Shown here piece after piece: positions 1 to 10,125 of a stretch of 64,000 nt of DNA. The notes beneath the pieces are model-generated. The model worked only from the letters and a program-made list of their open reading frames with translations. It did not search any database and was not told where the DNA came from. Numbering within the stretch: the stretch's first letter is position 1; the number at the start of each line of letters is the position of its first letter. A program made the position numbers and the translations under genes. Origin of the DNA: Novosphingobium sp. Chol11 (GTDB lineage: Bacteria > Pseudomonadota > Alphaproteobacteria > Sphingomonadales > Sphingomonadaceae); NCBI GenBank assembly GCA_945906105.1, contig CAMDQO010000011.1:1-64000 (forward strand), read 5' to 3'.

Positions 1-83
1 GACGCAACCCGCCGCCGTGACAGCCCGCTGCTCAGAGCAATCCGAACCGCCTCACGCTTGAAATCTTCCGTATGCTTGATCAT
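1..83 (-). CDS. IS3-family transposase OrfA, N-terminal fragment cut by window edge
   Basis: Only the first 27 codons are visible, starting at the ATG at 83 and running off the left edge. The translation begins MIKHTEDFKREAVRIAL, which is the typical opening of the helix-turn-helix OrfA of IS3-type elements, the protein that binds the element's ends. An AAGGAG ribosome site lies about 10 bases before the start. Only about 20 bp separate this start from the left end of the IS481-type element at 106, less than the usual distance from an IS3 orfA to its terminal repeat. The element may therefore have been interrupted by the second insertion. Whether the rest of the gene is intact cannot be seen. 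Confidence 0.7.
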   Translation of the reverse strand, partial: MIKHTEDFKREAVRIALSSGLSRRRVA

Positions 84-105
84 CTCGTCGGTCTCCTTGA
101 GCGAG

Positions 106-1131
106 TGTTAAACTCTCAAGTGACCGGCGCAAAACCGTTACAAGTCCAGCATTATCCATGCAGGAATGGAGGGATGCACTATGGGACAAATTCTACACGG
201 GAGCGCCCGCACGACAGAGGCAGTCCGTCGAGCGATACAACATAGTCAAGAGAGCCTGAGGGCTCTTTCCAAGCGCTATGGCATCAACCAGAAGACCGTT
301 GCCAAGTGGAAGAAGCGCACGGTGGTCAAGGATCTGCCGACAGGGCCGAAGGATGCCCATTCGACGGTGCTGGGTATCGAAGAGGAGGCGATCATTGTCG
401 CCTTCCGCAAGCACACCCTGCTGCCGCTGGATGACTGCCTCTATGCTTTGCAGGCGACGATCCCGCACCTGACGCGCTCATCCCTGCATCGCTGCCTGCA
501 ACGCCACGGCATCAGCCGGTTGCCCGAGGTGACGGGAGACAAGGAACCAAAGCGCAAGTTCAAGTCCTATCCGATCGGCTACTTCCACATCGACATTGCC
601 GAAGTGCAGACCGCCGAGGGCAAGCTGCGCCTCTTCGTGGCAATCGACCGGACCAGCAAGTTCGCCTTTGTCGAGCTGCACCGGGAGGCCGGCAAGATGA
701 TCGCCGCCCAGTTCCTGCGCAATCTGATCGCTGCCGTGCCTTATGCGATCCACACCGTGCTGACTGACAACGGCATCCAGTTCACCAACATGGCGCACCA
801 CAAATACGCCTTCCACCACATCTTCGACCGTGTTTGTGACGAGCATGAGATCGAGCACCGGCTGACCAAGATCAAGCATCCATGGACCAACGGCCAGGTC
901 GAGCGGATGAACCGGACCATCAAGGAAGCCACGGTCAAACGTTACCACTACAACAGCCATGCTCAGCTGACCGCGCACCTCCATGACTTCATAGACGCGT
1001 ACAATTACGGGCGACGCCTCAAGACTCTCAAGGGACTCACGCCCTTCGAATACATCTGCAAATGCTGGACAAACGAGCCCGAACGTTTCAACCTAAATCC
1101 GCACCATCAAATGCCGGGACCAAACAACTAG
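106..1131 (+). mobile_element. IS481-family insertion sequence (ends not resolved)
   Basis: The transposase gene plus about 75 bp of leader form a unit starting near TGTTAAACTCTC at 106. The opposite end is placed at or near the transposase stop codon, where the reverse strand reads TGTTTGGTCCC from about 1126; the two ends share only a short TGTT start. No clear target-site duplication could be matched, so both borders are estimates. The element lies directly beside an IS3-type orfA and close to the 3' end of tRNA-Lys, which suggests a hotspot for insertions. Confidence 0.6.
181..1131 (+). CDS. IS481-family transposase
   Basis: A 316-residue DDE transposase that would cut and join the ends of its insertion sequence. 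The N-terminal helix-turn-helix covers roughly residues 20-46 (RALSKRYGINQKTVAKWKKR). The integrase-like core carries the catalytic triad: Asp138 in YFHIDIAEV, Asp196 in LTDNG, and Glu241 in GQVERMNRT. The ATG at 181 was chosen over the one at 166 because the family begins MGQxLHGSA and a GGAGG ribosome site lies at the right spacing before 181. The frame is intact to its own stop, so the enzyme may be active. Family assignment is firm; the exact element name is not known. Confidence 0.9.
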   Translation: MGQILHGSARTTEAVRRAIQHSQESLRALSKRYGINQKTVAKWKKRTVVKDLPTGPKDAHSTVLGIEEEAIIVAFRKHTLLPLDDCLYALQATIPHLTRSSLHRCLQRHGISRLPEVTGDKEPKRKFKSYPIGYFHIDIAEVQTAEGKLRLFVAIDRTSKFAFVELHREAGKMIAAQFLRNLIAAVPYAIHTVLTDNGIQFTNMAHHKYAFHHIFDRVCDEHEIEHRLTKIKHPWTNGQVERMNRTIKEATVKRYHYNSHAQLTAHLHDFIDAYNYGRRLKTLKGLTPFEYICKCWTNEPERFNLNPHHQMPGPNN

Positions 1132-1195
1132 GGTATGAAGCGCGATGAACTTCCGCCGCAGACTTCCTGATAAGTAACTGGTTCAATGTAGAATG

Positions 1196-1271
<76 letters not shown>

Positions 1272-1363
1272 ACACCCGGCAACTGCCAGACCCGAATCTC
1301 GGGAGCGCCCCCTATAACGATTGAAGCGCGCGATGGAAGGAGTTTTTTGCCCAGCGGTGACGA

Positions 1364-2482
1364 TCACGAAAGTGAGCGCCTTCCGCTTTGCGACCAGCGC
1401 TCAACGGCCATGATCGTGCCGATGCAGATCATGTTCGTCATCATCGATGATCCACCATGGCTGACGAAGGGCAGGGGGATACCTACCACCGGTGCCAGAC
1501 CCATCACCATCATCAGATTGATCGCGACATAGAAGAATATCGTGCAGGTCATTCCCGCCGCCAGCAGCTGCGAAAAGCGATCGGGTGCTTGCCGCGAAAC
1601 ATTCATGCCCCAGCGCAGAATCACGGCAAAGATTGCCAGTACAAACACCCCGCCCGCCAGGCCCCATTGCTCGGCCATGGTGGCAAAGGCAAAATCGGTG
1701 TGCGCCTCGGGCAGATAGCCGAGTGCGCTTTGCGAGCCCTTGCCGAAGCCCTTGCCAAAAAATCCACCCGATCCGATGGCAATATAGGATTGCAGGATGT
1801 GATAGCCGGTGTGCTGGGGATCGGCTTCAGGGTTGAGAAACACCAAAACCCGCTGCTGCTGATAGGTATGCAGCACGGTGAAAAAAGCTATCGGAGCGGC
1901 TATTGCAGCTGCCAGACCGCCGCCGATGAACCATCTCAGCGGCAGGCCCGACAGGAAGATGACCACACCTGCGCCGAAAGTGATCGCCAGCGCCGTGCCA
2001 AGATCGGGCTGTATCGCAACAAAACCAACCGGCAACAGGACCAGGGCAACAGCCGGGAGCAGTGCCTTCACGTCCACCGTCATCGAAGGCGGAAGATCGC
2101 TGAAAAACCGGGCCAGAACCAGCACGATCACCGGTTTCATCAGTTCTGATGGTTGTAGCATCATGAAGCCGAGATTGAGCCAGCGCTGGCTGCCGCCGCC
2201 AATGCCGCCGATCAGTTCAACCAGCACCAGCAATACCAGTACCGTGCCATAAATCGGGTAGGAGGCCAGCTTGAACAGGTCGCGCCTGAACATCGACAGC
2301 GTGATAGCCATGACCAGGAACACCAGATAGCGCGTAAAATGACTGAGCGCGTAAGGCCGCAGTGAGTTGCCTGCCACCGAGTACAGCACGGTCGAACCGA
2401 ACAGCACCAGCAGCGTCAATGGCAGAATTACGCCCCATGGGTGGCGCGCAATCGGATCGGGAATGATGCTGCGCAACATCAT
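1364..2482 (-). CDS. rodA: Rod-shape-determining protein RodA (SEDS glycosyltransferase)
   Basis: A 372-residue polytopic inner-membrane protein of the SEDS family, which polymerises glycan strands of peptidoglycan during cell elongation together with PBP2. About ten hydrophobic segments are visible. The conserved C-terminal SEDS signature is present near residues 335-350 (PLPFVSHGGSSMM), as is the QPDLGTAL segment in the middle. Its start overlaps the stop of the PBP2 gene by 4 bases, so the two are translationally coupled at the end of the mreBCD-mrdA-rodA operon. Length and order match the family. Confidence 0.95.
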   Translation of the reverse strand: MMLRSIIPDPIARHPWGVILPLTLLVLFGSTVLYSVAGNSLRPYALSHFTRYLVFLVMAITLSMFRRDLFKLASYPIYGTVLVLLVLVELIGGIGGGSQRWLNLGFMMLQPSELMKPVIVLVLARFFSDLPPSMTVDVKALLPAVALVLLPVGFVAIQPDLGTALAITFGAGVVIFLSGLPLRWFIGGGLAAAIAAPIAFFTVLHTYQQQRVLVFLNPEADPQHTGYHILQSYIAIGSGGFFGKGFGKGSQSALGYLPEAHTDFAFATMAEQWGLAGGVFVLAIFAVILRWGMNVSRQAPDRFSQLLAAGMTCTIFFYVAINLMMVMGLAPVVGIPLPFVSHGGSSMMTNMICIGTIMAVERWSQSGRRSLS

Positions 2483-4593
2483 GGCGTTGGCCTCGGCGTC
2501 GGGCTTGGCACGGGTGAGGCGGCTGGTCCTGTTACAGGATTCGGCGCATCAGGTGCCGCATCGGCATCAGACCTTGGCGTCACCGCGTCAGTAGCGATGT
2601 TCTCACGCGGGGTGCCACCACTGTCTGCGCTGGCTGCAGCCCGTGCCACATCATTATCACCACCAACCTTCGGGGCAGATGTGCCATACTGCGCGTCATA
2701 AGCACGATAACGCGCAGCCATGCGTTGTTGCGGGGTGCCGCCCCAACCGGTTTCCATGCCGTTTAACACGTCCATCGCTTTGCCCTGATCGAACAGGTAA
2801 GTCATCACATCGCGGGCGATCGGATAGGCCGCGCCCGAGCCTCCGCCATGCTCAACCACCACCGCACAGGCATAGCGCGGCTTGTCGAACGGGGCGAAGC
2901 AGATGAAGTGGCCGTGATCCCGGCGCTTCCACTGGCCGCCCTTGCCGTTACCGATATTGAGCCCGACAACCTGCGCGGTGCCGGTCTTGCCCGCCAGCAA
3001 CACTTCAGGAATCGGCAGCCTAGCGCGGCCGGCAGTACCGGGGCCGTTGACCACGTCGCTCATCGCCTTGTGGACGAAATCAAGGTGTTCTTGCGAGATG
3101 CCCAGCGGTTTCATCTGCGGCGGATTGGGATCGAACATCAGCCGCGGCTGGATTTCCATGCCGCTGGCGATACGCGCTGCCATCACCGCCTGTTGCAGCG
3201 GATTGACGAGGAAATAGCCCTGACCGATGGTCGAATTGACCGTATCGAAGATTGCCCAAGGCTTTTTGTACTTCTTTTCCTTCCACGCCGGATCAGGCAC
3301 CGTGCCGAAAGATTGCCCTGCTACCGGAAGGTTGAAACTCTGCCCCAGGCCAAGACGGCGCGCCATGGCGGCGATCTTTTCCATGCCGATCTTCTGGGCG
3401 AAGTGATAGAAATAGACGTCGCAGCTCTGATAGATGCCCTTGGCCATATCGACGCGGCCATGGCCGCCATGGTTCCAGCAATGGAACACGCGGTTGCCCA
3501 CACGCAGCCCGCCGCTGCAGCTGGTCGCCTCATTGGGATCAAGCCCGGCCTCAAGGAAGGCAAGGGCGACCATTGGCTTCACGGTTGATCCCGGCGGAAA
3601 CAGGCCGCGCAGCACTTTGTTGCGCAGCGGCACATGATCATCATCGGACAGCATTTTCCATTCAATGCGGCCAATGCCATCGGAAAAGCTGTTCGGATCA
3701 AAGCTGGGCATCGAAGCCATGGTCAGCAGATCGCCTGACAGACAGTCAATCACTACCACTGCCGCCGATTCAAGCCCGATCCGGCGGGAGGCATAGTCTT
3801 GCAGCCCGGCATCAATGGTCAGCTTGATCGGTTTTCCCGGAACATCATCGCGCATTTCAAGGTCGCGCACGAAGCGCCCGCTGGCGGTGACTTCCGAACG
3901 CCGCGCGCCGGGTTCGCCGCGCAGAGTTGTTTCATAATGCTTTTCCAGACCGTCCTTGCCGATCTTGTAGCCCGGCGTAACCAGCAGCGGGTTCTTCTCG
4001 CGCTCATAATCCTCAGCCGAAGCCGGACCGACATAGCCCACCAGATGGCCAACTGAAGGCCCGGTTGGGTAATAACGGGTAAATCCGCGTTGCGGCGTTA
4101 CGCCCGGCATATCGGGCAAGCGGACGACGACTGCAGCATAACGATCCTTGTCGAGCCGCGAGGCGACTTCAACCGGCTGATAACCGTGGGCCCGCTCGAT
4201 CTTGTCCTTGAGATCCTGCACCTCGGCGCCGGTGAACCCCAGCACCTGGCCCAGTCTGGCGACAGCGCCATCAACATCGCCCACCCGCTCGGGAATAAGA
4301 TCAACGCGGTACTCTGCTTCGTTCGAGGCGAGTGGCTGGTTGTGGCGATCCAGTATCCAGCCTCGACGCGGCGGAATCAGACTGAGGTTGACGCGATTGC
4401 TTTCCGACAACGTGGTGAAATGGGCATTCTCGGCCACGGAAATATAGGCCATGCGCGCCGCCAGCAGCACTCCTAGACCGCCTTGGGCGCCGACGATCAG
4501 CATGGCGCGGCGATCAAAGCTGTTCTGCAATTGCCCGCTGGTGATGCGTTGCGTGGTCCGTTGACGGAAGCGTTCACGCAAGGAACTGAACAT
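2479..4593 (-). CDS. mrdA: Penicillin-binding protein 2 (elongation transpeptidase)
   Basis: A 704-residue class B penicillin-binding protein that cross-links peptidoglycan in the elongasome. One N-terminal membrane anchor lies near residues 31-50, followed by a dimerisation region and the transpeptidase domain. The serine active site is PPGSTVK (Ser336, Lys339), the second motif is SCD (390-392), and the third is KTGT at 536-539. The last 65 residues are a low-complexity tail rich in Pro, Ala and Asp, as often seen in sphingomonads. It overlaps mreD by one base and rodA by four, within the shape operon. Confidence 0.95.
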   Translation of the reverse strand: MFSSLRERFRQRTTQRITSGQLQNSFDRRAMLIVGAQGGLGVLLAARMAYISVAENAHFTTLSESNRVNLSLIPPRRGWILDRHNQPLASNEAEYRVDLIPERVGDVDGAVARLGQVLGFTGAEVQDLKDKIERAHGYQPVEVASRLDKDRYAAVVVRLPDMPGVTPQRGFTRYYPTGPSVGHLVGYVGPASAEDYEREKNPLLVTPGYKIGKDGLEKHYETTLRGEPGARRSEVTASGRFVRDLEMRDDVPGKPIKLTIDAGLQDYASRRIGLESAAVVVIDCLSGDLLTMASMPSFDPNSFSDGIGRIEWKMLSDDDHVPLRNKVLRGLFPPGSTVKPMVALAFLEAGLDPNEATSCSGGLRVGNRVFHCWNHGGHGRVDMAKGIYQSCDVYFYHFAQKIGMEKIAAMARRLGLGQSFNLPVAGQSFGTVPDPAWKEKKYKKPWAIFDTVNSTIGQGYFLVNPLQQAVMAARIASGMEIQPRLMFDPNPPQMKPLGISQEHLDFVHKAMSDVVNGPGTAGRARLPIPEVLLAGKTGTAQVVGLNIGNGKGGQWKRRDHGHFICFAPFDKPRYACAVVVEHGGGSGAAYPIARDVMTYLFDQGKAMDVLNGMETGWGGTPQQRMAARYRAYDAQYGTSAPKVGGDNDVARAAASADSGGTPRENIATDAVTPRSDADAAPDAPNPVTGPAASPVPSPTPRPTP

Positions 4594-5144
4594 CAGGAGA
4601 TAGTCCTGAAGCGCAGCAGCCGCAGCGCATCAAGCCAGTTTACCAATCGGCCTGCCAGCGGAAATACCAGGGCCGAAAGCAGCATTTGCGGCAGCAGAAT
4701 ATATGTCGGAACCTGCCCACCAGCGGCATTGCTGAGCCCAAGCCCGAGCAGCAAGTACAGCATGATCATCAAGGATGCGGCCAACCAATCGGTGACAAAG
4801 CTGCGCCAGGGGAAGCGGGCCTCGACAATTTCCATGGCGATCATGGTAACTGACCACAGCAGGATGGCTGAGCCAAAGGGCTGGCCACTGAACAGATCGT
4901 CGAACAGGCCGAGCGGCAACCCGGCCCAGACCGGCAGCACACCGGGACGCAACTGACGCCAGGCGATAAGCAGCAGAAAGCTAAAAGGCGGCAGGATCGG
5001 AGCAGAAGCAATCAGCGGCAACCCGACGCAAAACGAGCCCAGCATGATGGAGAGCCAGGGCACCACCCGCGCCAGAAACGGCGAGTGCAAACGGTTGATC
5101 TGCTTCGGAAAGGCAGCGTGCTGTGGGGGAAGTGCAGATGGCAT
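4593..5144 (-). CDS. mreD: Rod-shape-determining protein MreD
   Basis: A 183-residue inner-membrane protein with five or six hydrophobic stretches and the motif LPLGLFDDLFSGQPFGSAIL, typical of MreD. It links MreC to the membrane part of the elongation complex. Sequence conservation in this family is low, so the call leans on position: it sits between mreC and the PBP2 gene, overlapping each by a single base. Those overlaps argue for coupled translation. Confidence 0.9.
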   Translation of the reverse strand: MPSALPPQHAAFPKQINRLHSPFLARVVPWLSIMLGSFCVGLPLIASAPILPPFSFLLLIAWRQLRPGVLPVWAGLPLGLFDDLFSGQPFGSAILLWSVTMIAMEIVEARFPWRSFVTDWLAASLMIMLYLLLGLGLSNAAGGQVPTYILLPQMLLSALVFPLAGRLVNWLDALRLLRFRTIS

Positions 5145-6061
5145 TACTGGCCAGCCTTTGGTCGTCCATTACCCTCTGCAACAGCAGGCGCAGCGTTCAC
5201 CGCACCCGGAGCGCCAATCGAAACGGCAAACACCGGATCGACGGCGACAAATTCACTTGCCGTAGGATCACTGAGCACCCGGGCCATGGCACCATCTGAT
5301 GTCAGCTGGCTGACCACCGCGACGGCCACACCCGGCCGGTAAAGCCCCCCCGCACCCGAAGTCACGAAGACGTCGCCCGGTTTCAGCGGATTGATGCCAA
5401 GATTGATCAGCCGTAACTGCATCGTGCCATCGCCATGCCCTTGCGCGAAGGCGGCAACGCCATCGCGCGCGCGCTGCACGGGAACGGTGCTTTCACTATC
5501 GGTAATCAGCAGCACCAGCGATGTCGTGGCCGAAACCTCCATGACCCTGCCGACCAATCCGAGCGGAGAGCGCACTGGCATTCCCTGACCAATCCCGGCG
5601 TTGCGACCGACTGACAGAGTGGCAAAGCGCCGGGTGCTGGTGGGGGTGGAGGCGATCAGGCGGGCGGTGGCAATCACCTTCACCGCATCCTGCGGCAGGC
5701 CGAGTAGCGCTTTCAGCCGCCGGTTCTCATCAGCGACAGCCTGTGCCTCGGCCAGCCGGACGCGGGCCAGTTCAAGTTCCTTTTCAAGGCTGGCCTTGCG
5801 GCTGCCTGACATGAAAAAGCCGCCAACCACGGAAGTGAAGCTGCGCCCTTCATCACGGCCGACAGCTGCGGCCCGGCCAGCGGGTGCCGCCGCATCGGAA
5901 GCAAGGCCGCGCAGCCCCGAAAAGGCCGAAGGATCAATGATCGAGACGAGCACAAACAGGCCGCCAAGCAGCGCGCCGACAATTCCGGCCAGATAGCCGA
6001 AGAAATTTGTATATTGCGCCCGTTTGGAAAAGCCGGTGCGCCGGATAGTCGGCGGCGCCAT
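5144..6061 (-). CDS. mreC: Rod-shape-determining protein MreC
   Basis: A 305-residue membrane-anchored periplasmic protein. One transmembrane segment lies at about residues 20-45, followed by a coiled-coil (roughly residues 88-115, ending in ENRRLKALLGLP). The beta-rich core includes the family signature GNAGIGQGMPVRSPLGLVGRV-like region around residues 150-170. MreC scaffolds the elongation machinery between MreB, PBP2 and RodA. The gene follows mreB by 53 bases and overlaps mreD by one base. Confidence 0.95.
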   Translation of the reverse strand: MAPPTIRRTGFSKRAQYTNFFGYLAGIVGALLGGLFVLVSIIDPSAFSGLRGLASDAAAPAGRAAAVGRDEGRSFTSVVGGFFMSGSRKASLEKELELARVRLAEAQAVADENRRLKALLGLPQDAVKVIATARLIASTPTSTRRFATLSVGRNAGIGQGMPVRSPLGLVGRVMEVSATTSLVLLITDSESTVPVQRARDGVAAFAQGHGDGTMQLRLINLGINPLKPGDVFVTSGAGGLYRPGVAVAVVSQLTSDGAMARVLSDPTASEFVAVDPVFAVSIGAPGAVNAAPAVAEGNGRPKAGQ

Positions 6062-6114
6062 GCGCCTCTCCTCACTGTGCCGGCGATTACCAGCCCCGCC
6101 GGGTGTTAAAAGCT

Positions 6115-7167
<1,053 letters not shown>

Positions 7168-7351
7168 TTAATCCGTAATGTTTACAGGCATTTAGCCGCA
7201 GGCCCGAGGGTAGCGGTTTGCCAGCCGGTTTGCCGTGAAGGCGGCTCATTAGCCTAAGCCTTGAACAAAATCCAAAATTTTGTGGCGAAAGTGGCGGATT
7301 GTCTATCGCTCCATCTCGAATTCCCGGCATTTCACCGCTAGGCATTGACCG

Positions 7352-9157
7352 GTGCCAATAATCCGCCGCCTCCCTGAAACACTCGTAAACCGCATCGCTG
7401 CGGGCGAAGTGGTTGAACGGCCTGCCGCCGCGCTCAAGGAACTGATCGAAAACGCCATTGATGCCGGTGCGGTAAATATCACTGTCAGGCTCTCACAAGG
7501 CGGGCTTGATCTGATCGAAGTGACCGACGACGGCTGCGGTATGTCGCGTGATGATATGGCCTTGGCGCTTGAACGCCACGCGACATCAAAGCTGCCTGAT
7601 GAGGCTATTGAACTGGTTTCCACCCTGGGATTCAGAGGCGAGGCACTGCCGTCGATTGCCAGTGTCGCCTGTCTGACACTTGAAAGCCGGGCGCGTGATA
7701 GCGGAGAAGGCTGGCGGCGCATTGTCGATCACGGGCTGCTCACCGATGAAGGCCCGGCAGCCCTGCCACCGGGAACCCGCATCCGCGTTGAAAACCTGTT
7801 CGGCAATGTGCCAGCGCGCCGCAAGTTCCTGCGCTCGGCCCGCAGTGAATATGCCGCTTGCCTTGATGTCGTGCGCCGTCTGGCCATGGCGCGCAGCGAG
7901 ATCGGCTTCACACTGGAGCATGATGGCCGGCGCGTGCTGGCGGTGCAGCCCGGCGAAGCTCTGGCTGAGCGTGTTGCCCGGCTGATCGCGCGCGAACTGG
8001 CGGATAATGCCGTAGCGGTGGAAACCGAACGCGGCGCGATGCGGCTTACCGGGGTGGCCGGTCTGCCAACCTTCAATCGCGGTGTTGCCGATCACCAGTA
8101 TCTGTTCGTCAATGGCCGCCCGGTGAAGGACCGGCTGCTGATCGGCGCGGTGCGCGGGGCCTATTCAGATATGCTGGCGCGAGATCGCCATGCGGTGCTG
8201 GCGCTGTTCCTCGAAGTGCCACCCGAGGAGGTGGACGTCAATGTCCACCCGGCCAAGACCGAAGTGCGTTTTCGCGATCCGGCAATCGTACGCGGCTTCA
8301 TCGTCAGCGGCTTGCGCCATGCGTTGGACGGTGGTGATCGGCGTTCTGCTCAGGGACCGGCTGCTTCGGCTATGGCGATGTGGCAGTCAGAACCGATTGC
8401 GGCACCGGCGTTCGGATCACTGTTCGCGCGCGAATATTCCGCCCCGCAAGCGCGGGTCAGCGAGGCTGGGCAAGGCTGGCGAGGCTATGAATCGGCCATC
8501 ATGGCACAGCCAGCTGGCCGCGCTGAAACCGCAGCGGATCTGCCCGATAAGGCGGCAAGCTATCCACTGGGTATCGCCCGCGGGCAAGTTTCCGAAACCT
8601 ACATCATTGCCGAATCCGCTGACGGCCTGATCATCGTCGATCAACACGCTGCGCATGAGCGGCTGGCGCTCGAACGCCTGAAAGCCGCCGGGGCAGGGGA
8701 CAAGCTCGCCGCCAGTCAGGCGCTGCTGCTCCCCGAAGTTGTCGAACTGGATGAACCCGCCTGTGACCGGCTTGAAGAGCGCGCGGGCGAACTGGCGAAC
8801 TTCGGCCTTGCCATCGAACGTTTCGGCCCATCAGCCATGCTGGTCCGCGCCGTGCCTGCTGTGCTGGCAAAGGGAGACGTGCAGGCATTGGTGCGCGATA
8901 TTGCCGATGACTTGGCGCAGAACGGTCCATCTATTGATGGCGGATCACTGCTGCTGGGTGAGCGGCTTGAACTTATTCTCGCAACGATGGCCTGCCATGG
9001 GAGCATTCGGGCCGGTCGCGCGTTATCCGTAGCAGAGATGAATGCCTTGCTGCGAGAAATGGAAGTCACCCCGCGATCCGGCCAGTGCAATCACGGCCGT
9101 CCGACCTGGGTGAAACTGGCACATGGCGACATCGAGAAGCTGTTCGGAAGACGCTGA
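7352..9157 (+). CDS. mutL: DNA mismatch repair protein MutL
   Basis: A 601-residue MutL. The GHKL ATPase domain has the N box ENAIDAGA (33-40), DDGCGM near 58 and GFRGEAL near 94. The C-terminal dimerisation domain carries the latent endonuclease motif DQHAxxExxxxE starting at Asp430 and the Cys-Asn-His-Gly-Arg-Pro metal-site motif at Cys579. The nicking activity of endonuclease-type MutL proteins is therefore predicted. Translation starts at a GTG (7352) with no strong ribosome site, but the protein begins PIIRRLPETLVNRIAAGEVV as expected. Its stop overlaps the next start (TGATG). Confidence 0.95.
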   Translation: MPIIRRLPETLVNRIAAGEVVERPAAALKELIENAIDAGAVNITVRLSQGGLDLIEVTDDGCGMSRDDMALALERHATSKLPDEAIELVSTLGFRGEALPSIASVACLTLESRARDSGEGWRRIVDHGLLTDEGPAALPPGTRIRVENLFGNVPARRKFLRSARSEYAACLDVVRRLAMARSEIGFTLEHDGRRVLAVQPGEALAERVARLIARELADNAVAVETERGAMRLTGVAGLPTFNRGVADHQYLFVNGRPVKDRLLIGAVRGAYSDMLARDRHAVLALFLEVPPEEVDVNVHPAKTEVRFRDPAIVRGFIVSGLRHALDGGDRRSAQGPAASAMAMWQSEPIAAPAFGSLFAREYSAPQARVSEAGQGWRGYESAIMAQPAGRAETAADLPDKAASYPLGIARGQVSETYIIAESADGLIIVDQHAAHERLALERLKAAGAGDKLAASQALLLPEVVELDEPACDRLEERAGELANFGLAIERFGPSAMLVRAVPAVLAKGDVQALVRDIADDLAQNGPSIDGGSLLLGERLELILATMACHGSIRAGRALSVAEMNALLREMEVTPRSGQCNHGRPTWVKLAHGDIEKLFGRR

Positions 9158-9657
9158 TGTTGAAAATATGTGTGCTGGTCGGGATGGCAGCTGTGCTGTC
9201 CTCATGCGGGAGCGAACCTGCGCCCGAACAAAAGGCGCGGTCTGATGCGCGCGATATCGCCATGGTAGAAGCCGCGCAAACACGGCTGCCGCCGCTGGTA
9301 ACAGTTCTGCCCCAGTCGATTGCTGATGCTGATCGAGAGCAGATCAAGGCCGCAGGTCCTCATTGCGCGTTCATGCCCGAAGGTCTTGGCGTAACCGGCC
9401 CGACATTGCTGAGTAACAGCACCCGCGCCTATATGAAGATCGATGACCAACTGATCGCGCTCTCCTCTGATCCCGGCGGCCCCGCCATGCCGATGGCAAC
9501 CTGGGCGCGGTACACCGGCAAACGCTTCGCGATTGAGCTGAAACTGCCCCCCGGAAGCACGGCGGGCGCCGATAAACTCACCGTTTCACTGGTATTGAGG
9601 GACGCTTATCAACGCGAAGTGCATATTTCAGCAGGTTCGCTCGTCTGCTCAAAATGA
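9157..9657 (+). CDS. Predicted lipoprotein of unknown function
   Basis: A 166-residue protein with a lipoprotein signal peptide: a short positively charged start, a hydrophobic core and a lipobox LSSC with the acylated cysteine at residue 17. The mature part has two more cysteines (in PHCAFMPEG and in the last residues SLVCSK), which could pair in the periplasm. It also has a mid-region that looks beta-rich. The ATG at 9157 overlaps the mutL stop by one base, so it is probably co-translated with mutL. I do not recognise a domain. The convergent MaoC-type gene ends 14 bases downstream, with a small GAAGC/GCTTC hairpin between. Confidence 0.8.
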   Translation: MLKICVLVGMAAVLSSCGSEPAPEQKARSDARDIAMVEAAQTRLPPLVTVLPQSIADADREQIKAAGPHCAFMPEGLGVTGPTLLSNSTRAYMKIDDQLIALSSDPGGPAMPMATWARYTGKRFAIELKLPPGSTAGADKLTVSLVLRDAYQREVHISAGSLVCSK

Positions 9658-9670
9658 GGGAAGCGAAGCT

Positions 9671-10117
9671 TCAGACCTCACGCACGCGCACAAAGGCGCT
9701 TGAGGTAAAGCTGAGCACTGCTTCGCCATGCTGGTTGTAGGTTGTGGTCCTGGAGCGGAAAACGCCCATCTCCGGTCGTGAACCACTGCGGCGCTTTTCA
9801 GTGATTTCACTCTCGCAGCTCAGCGTATCGCCTGGATAGACCGGTTTCAGAAAGCGCAACTCCTCAACGCCCGGTGAGCCAAGACCTTGATGGCCTTTCG
9901 CTGTCTGACGGGCGACTATCATCGCCATAGTCATCGCGCAGGTCTGCCAGCCACTCGCGGCGATCTTGCCGAAATGGGTCAGCGCCGCTGCTTCATCATC
10001 AAGGTGAAAGGGCTGCGGATCATAGCGCGAGGCGAAGGCAATCACTTCCTCGCGGGTGACATCGAACTTCCCGAAACGCCCAGATTTGCCCAGCTCAAGG
10101 TCTTCAAAGTATTCCAT
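9671..10117 (-). CDS. MaoC-family dehydratase (hot-dog fold)
   Basis: A 148-residue single hot-dog domain protein of the MaoC/(R)-specific enoyl-CoA hydratase type. The hydratase signature near residues 35-45 reads SRYDPQPFHLDDEAA, holding the catalytic-type Asp and His. The later GDTLSCESEITEKRRS segment also fits. It probably hydrates 2-enoyl-CoA thioesters or a similar acid ester; the substrate is unknown. The ATG at 10117 lies 8 bases after the ychF stop; a TTG at 10129 would overlap ychF and is less likely. It is probably transcribed with ychF. Confidence 0.85.
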   Translation of the reverse strand: MEYFEDLELGKSGRFGKFDVTREEVIAFASRYDPQPFHLDDEAAALTHFGKIAASGWQTCAMTMAMIVARQTAKGHQGLGSPGVEELRFLKPVYPGDTLSCESEITEKRRSGSRPEMGVFRSRTTTYNQHGEAVLSFTSSAFVRVREV

Positions 10118-10125
10118 CGATGCGA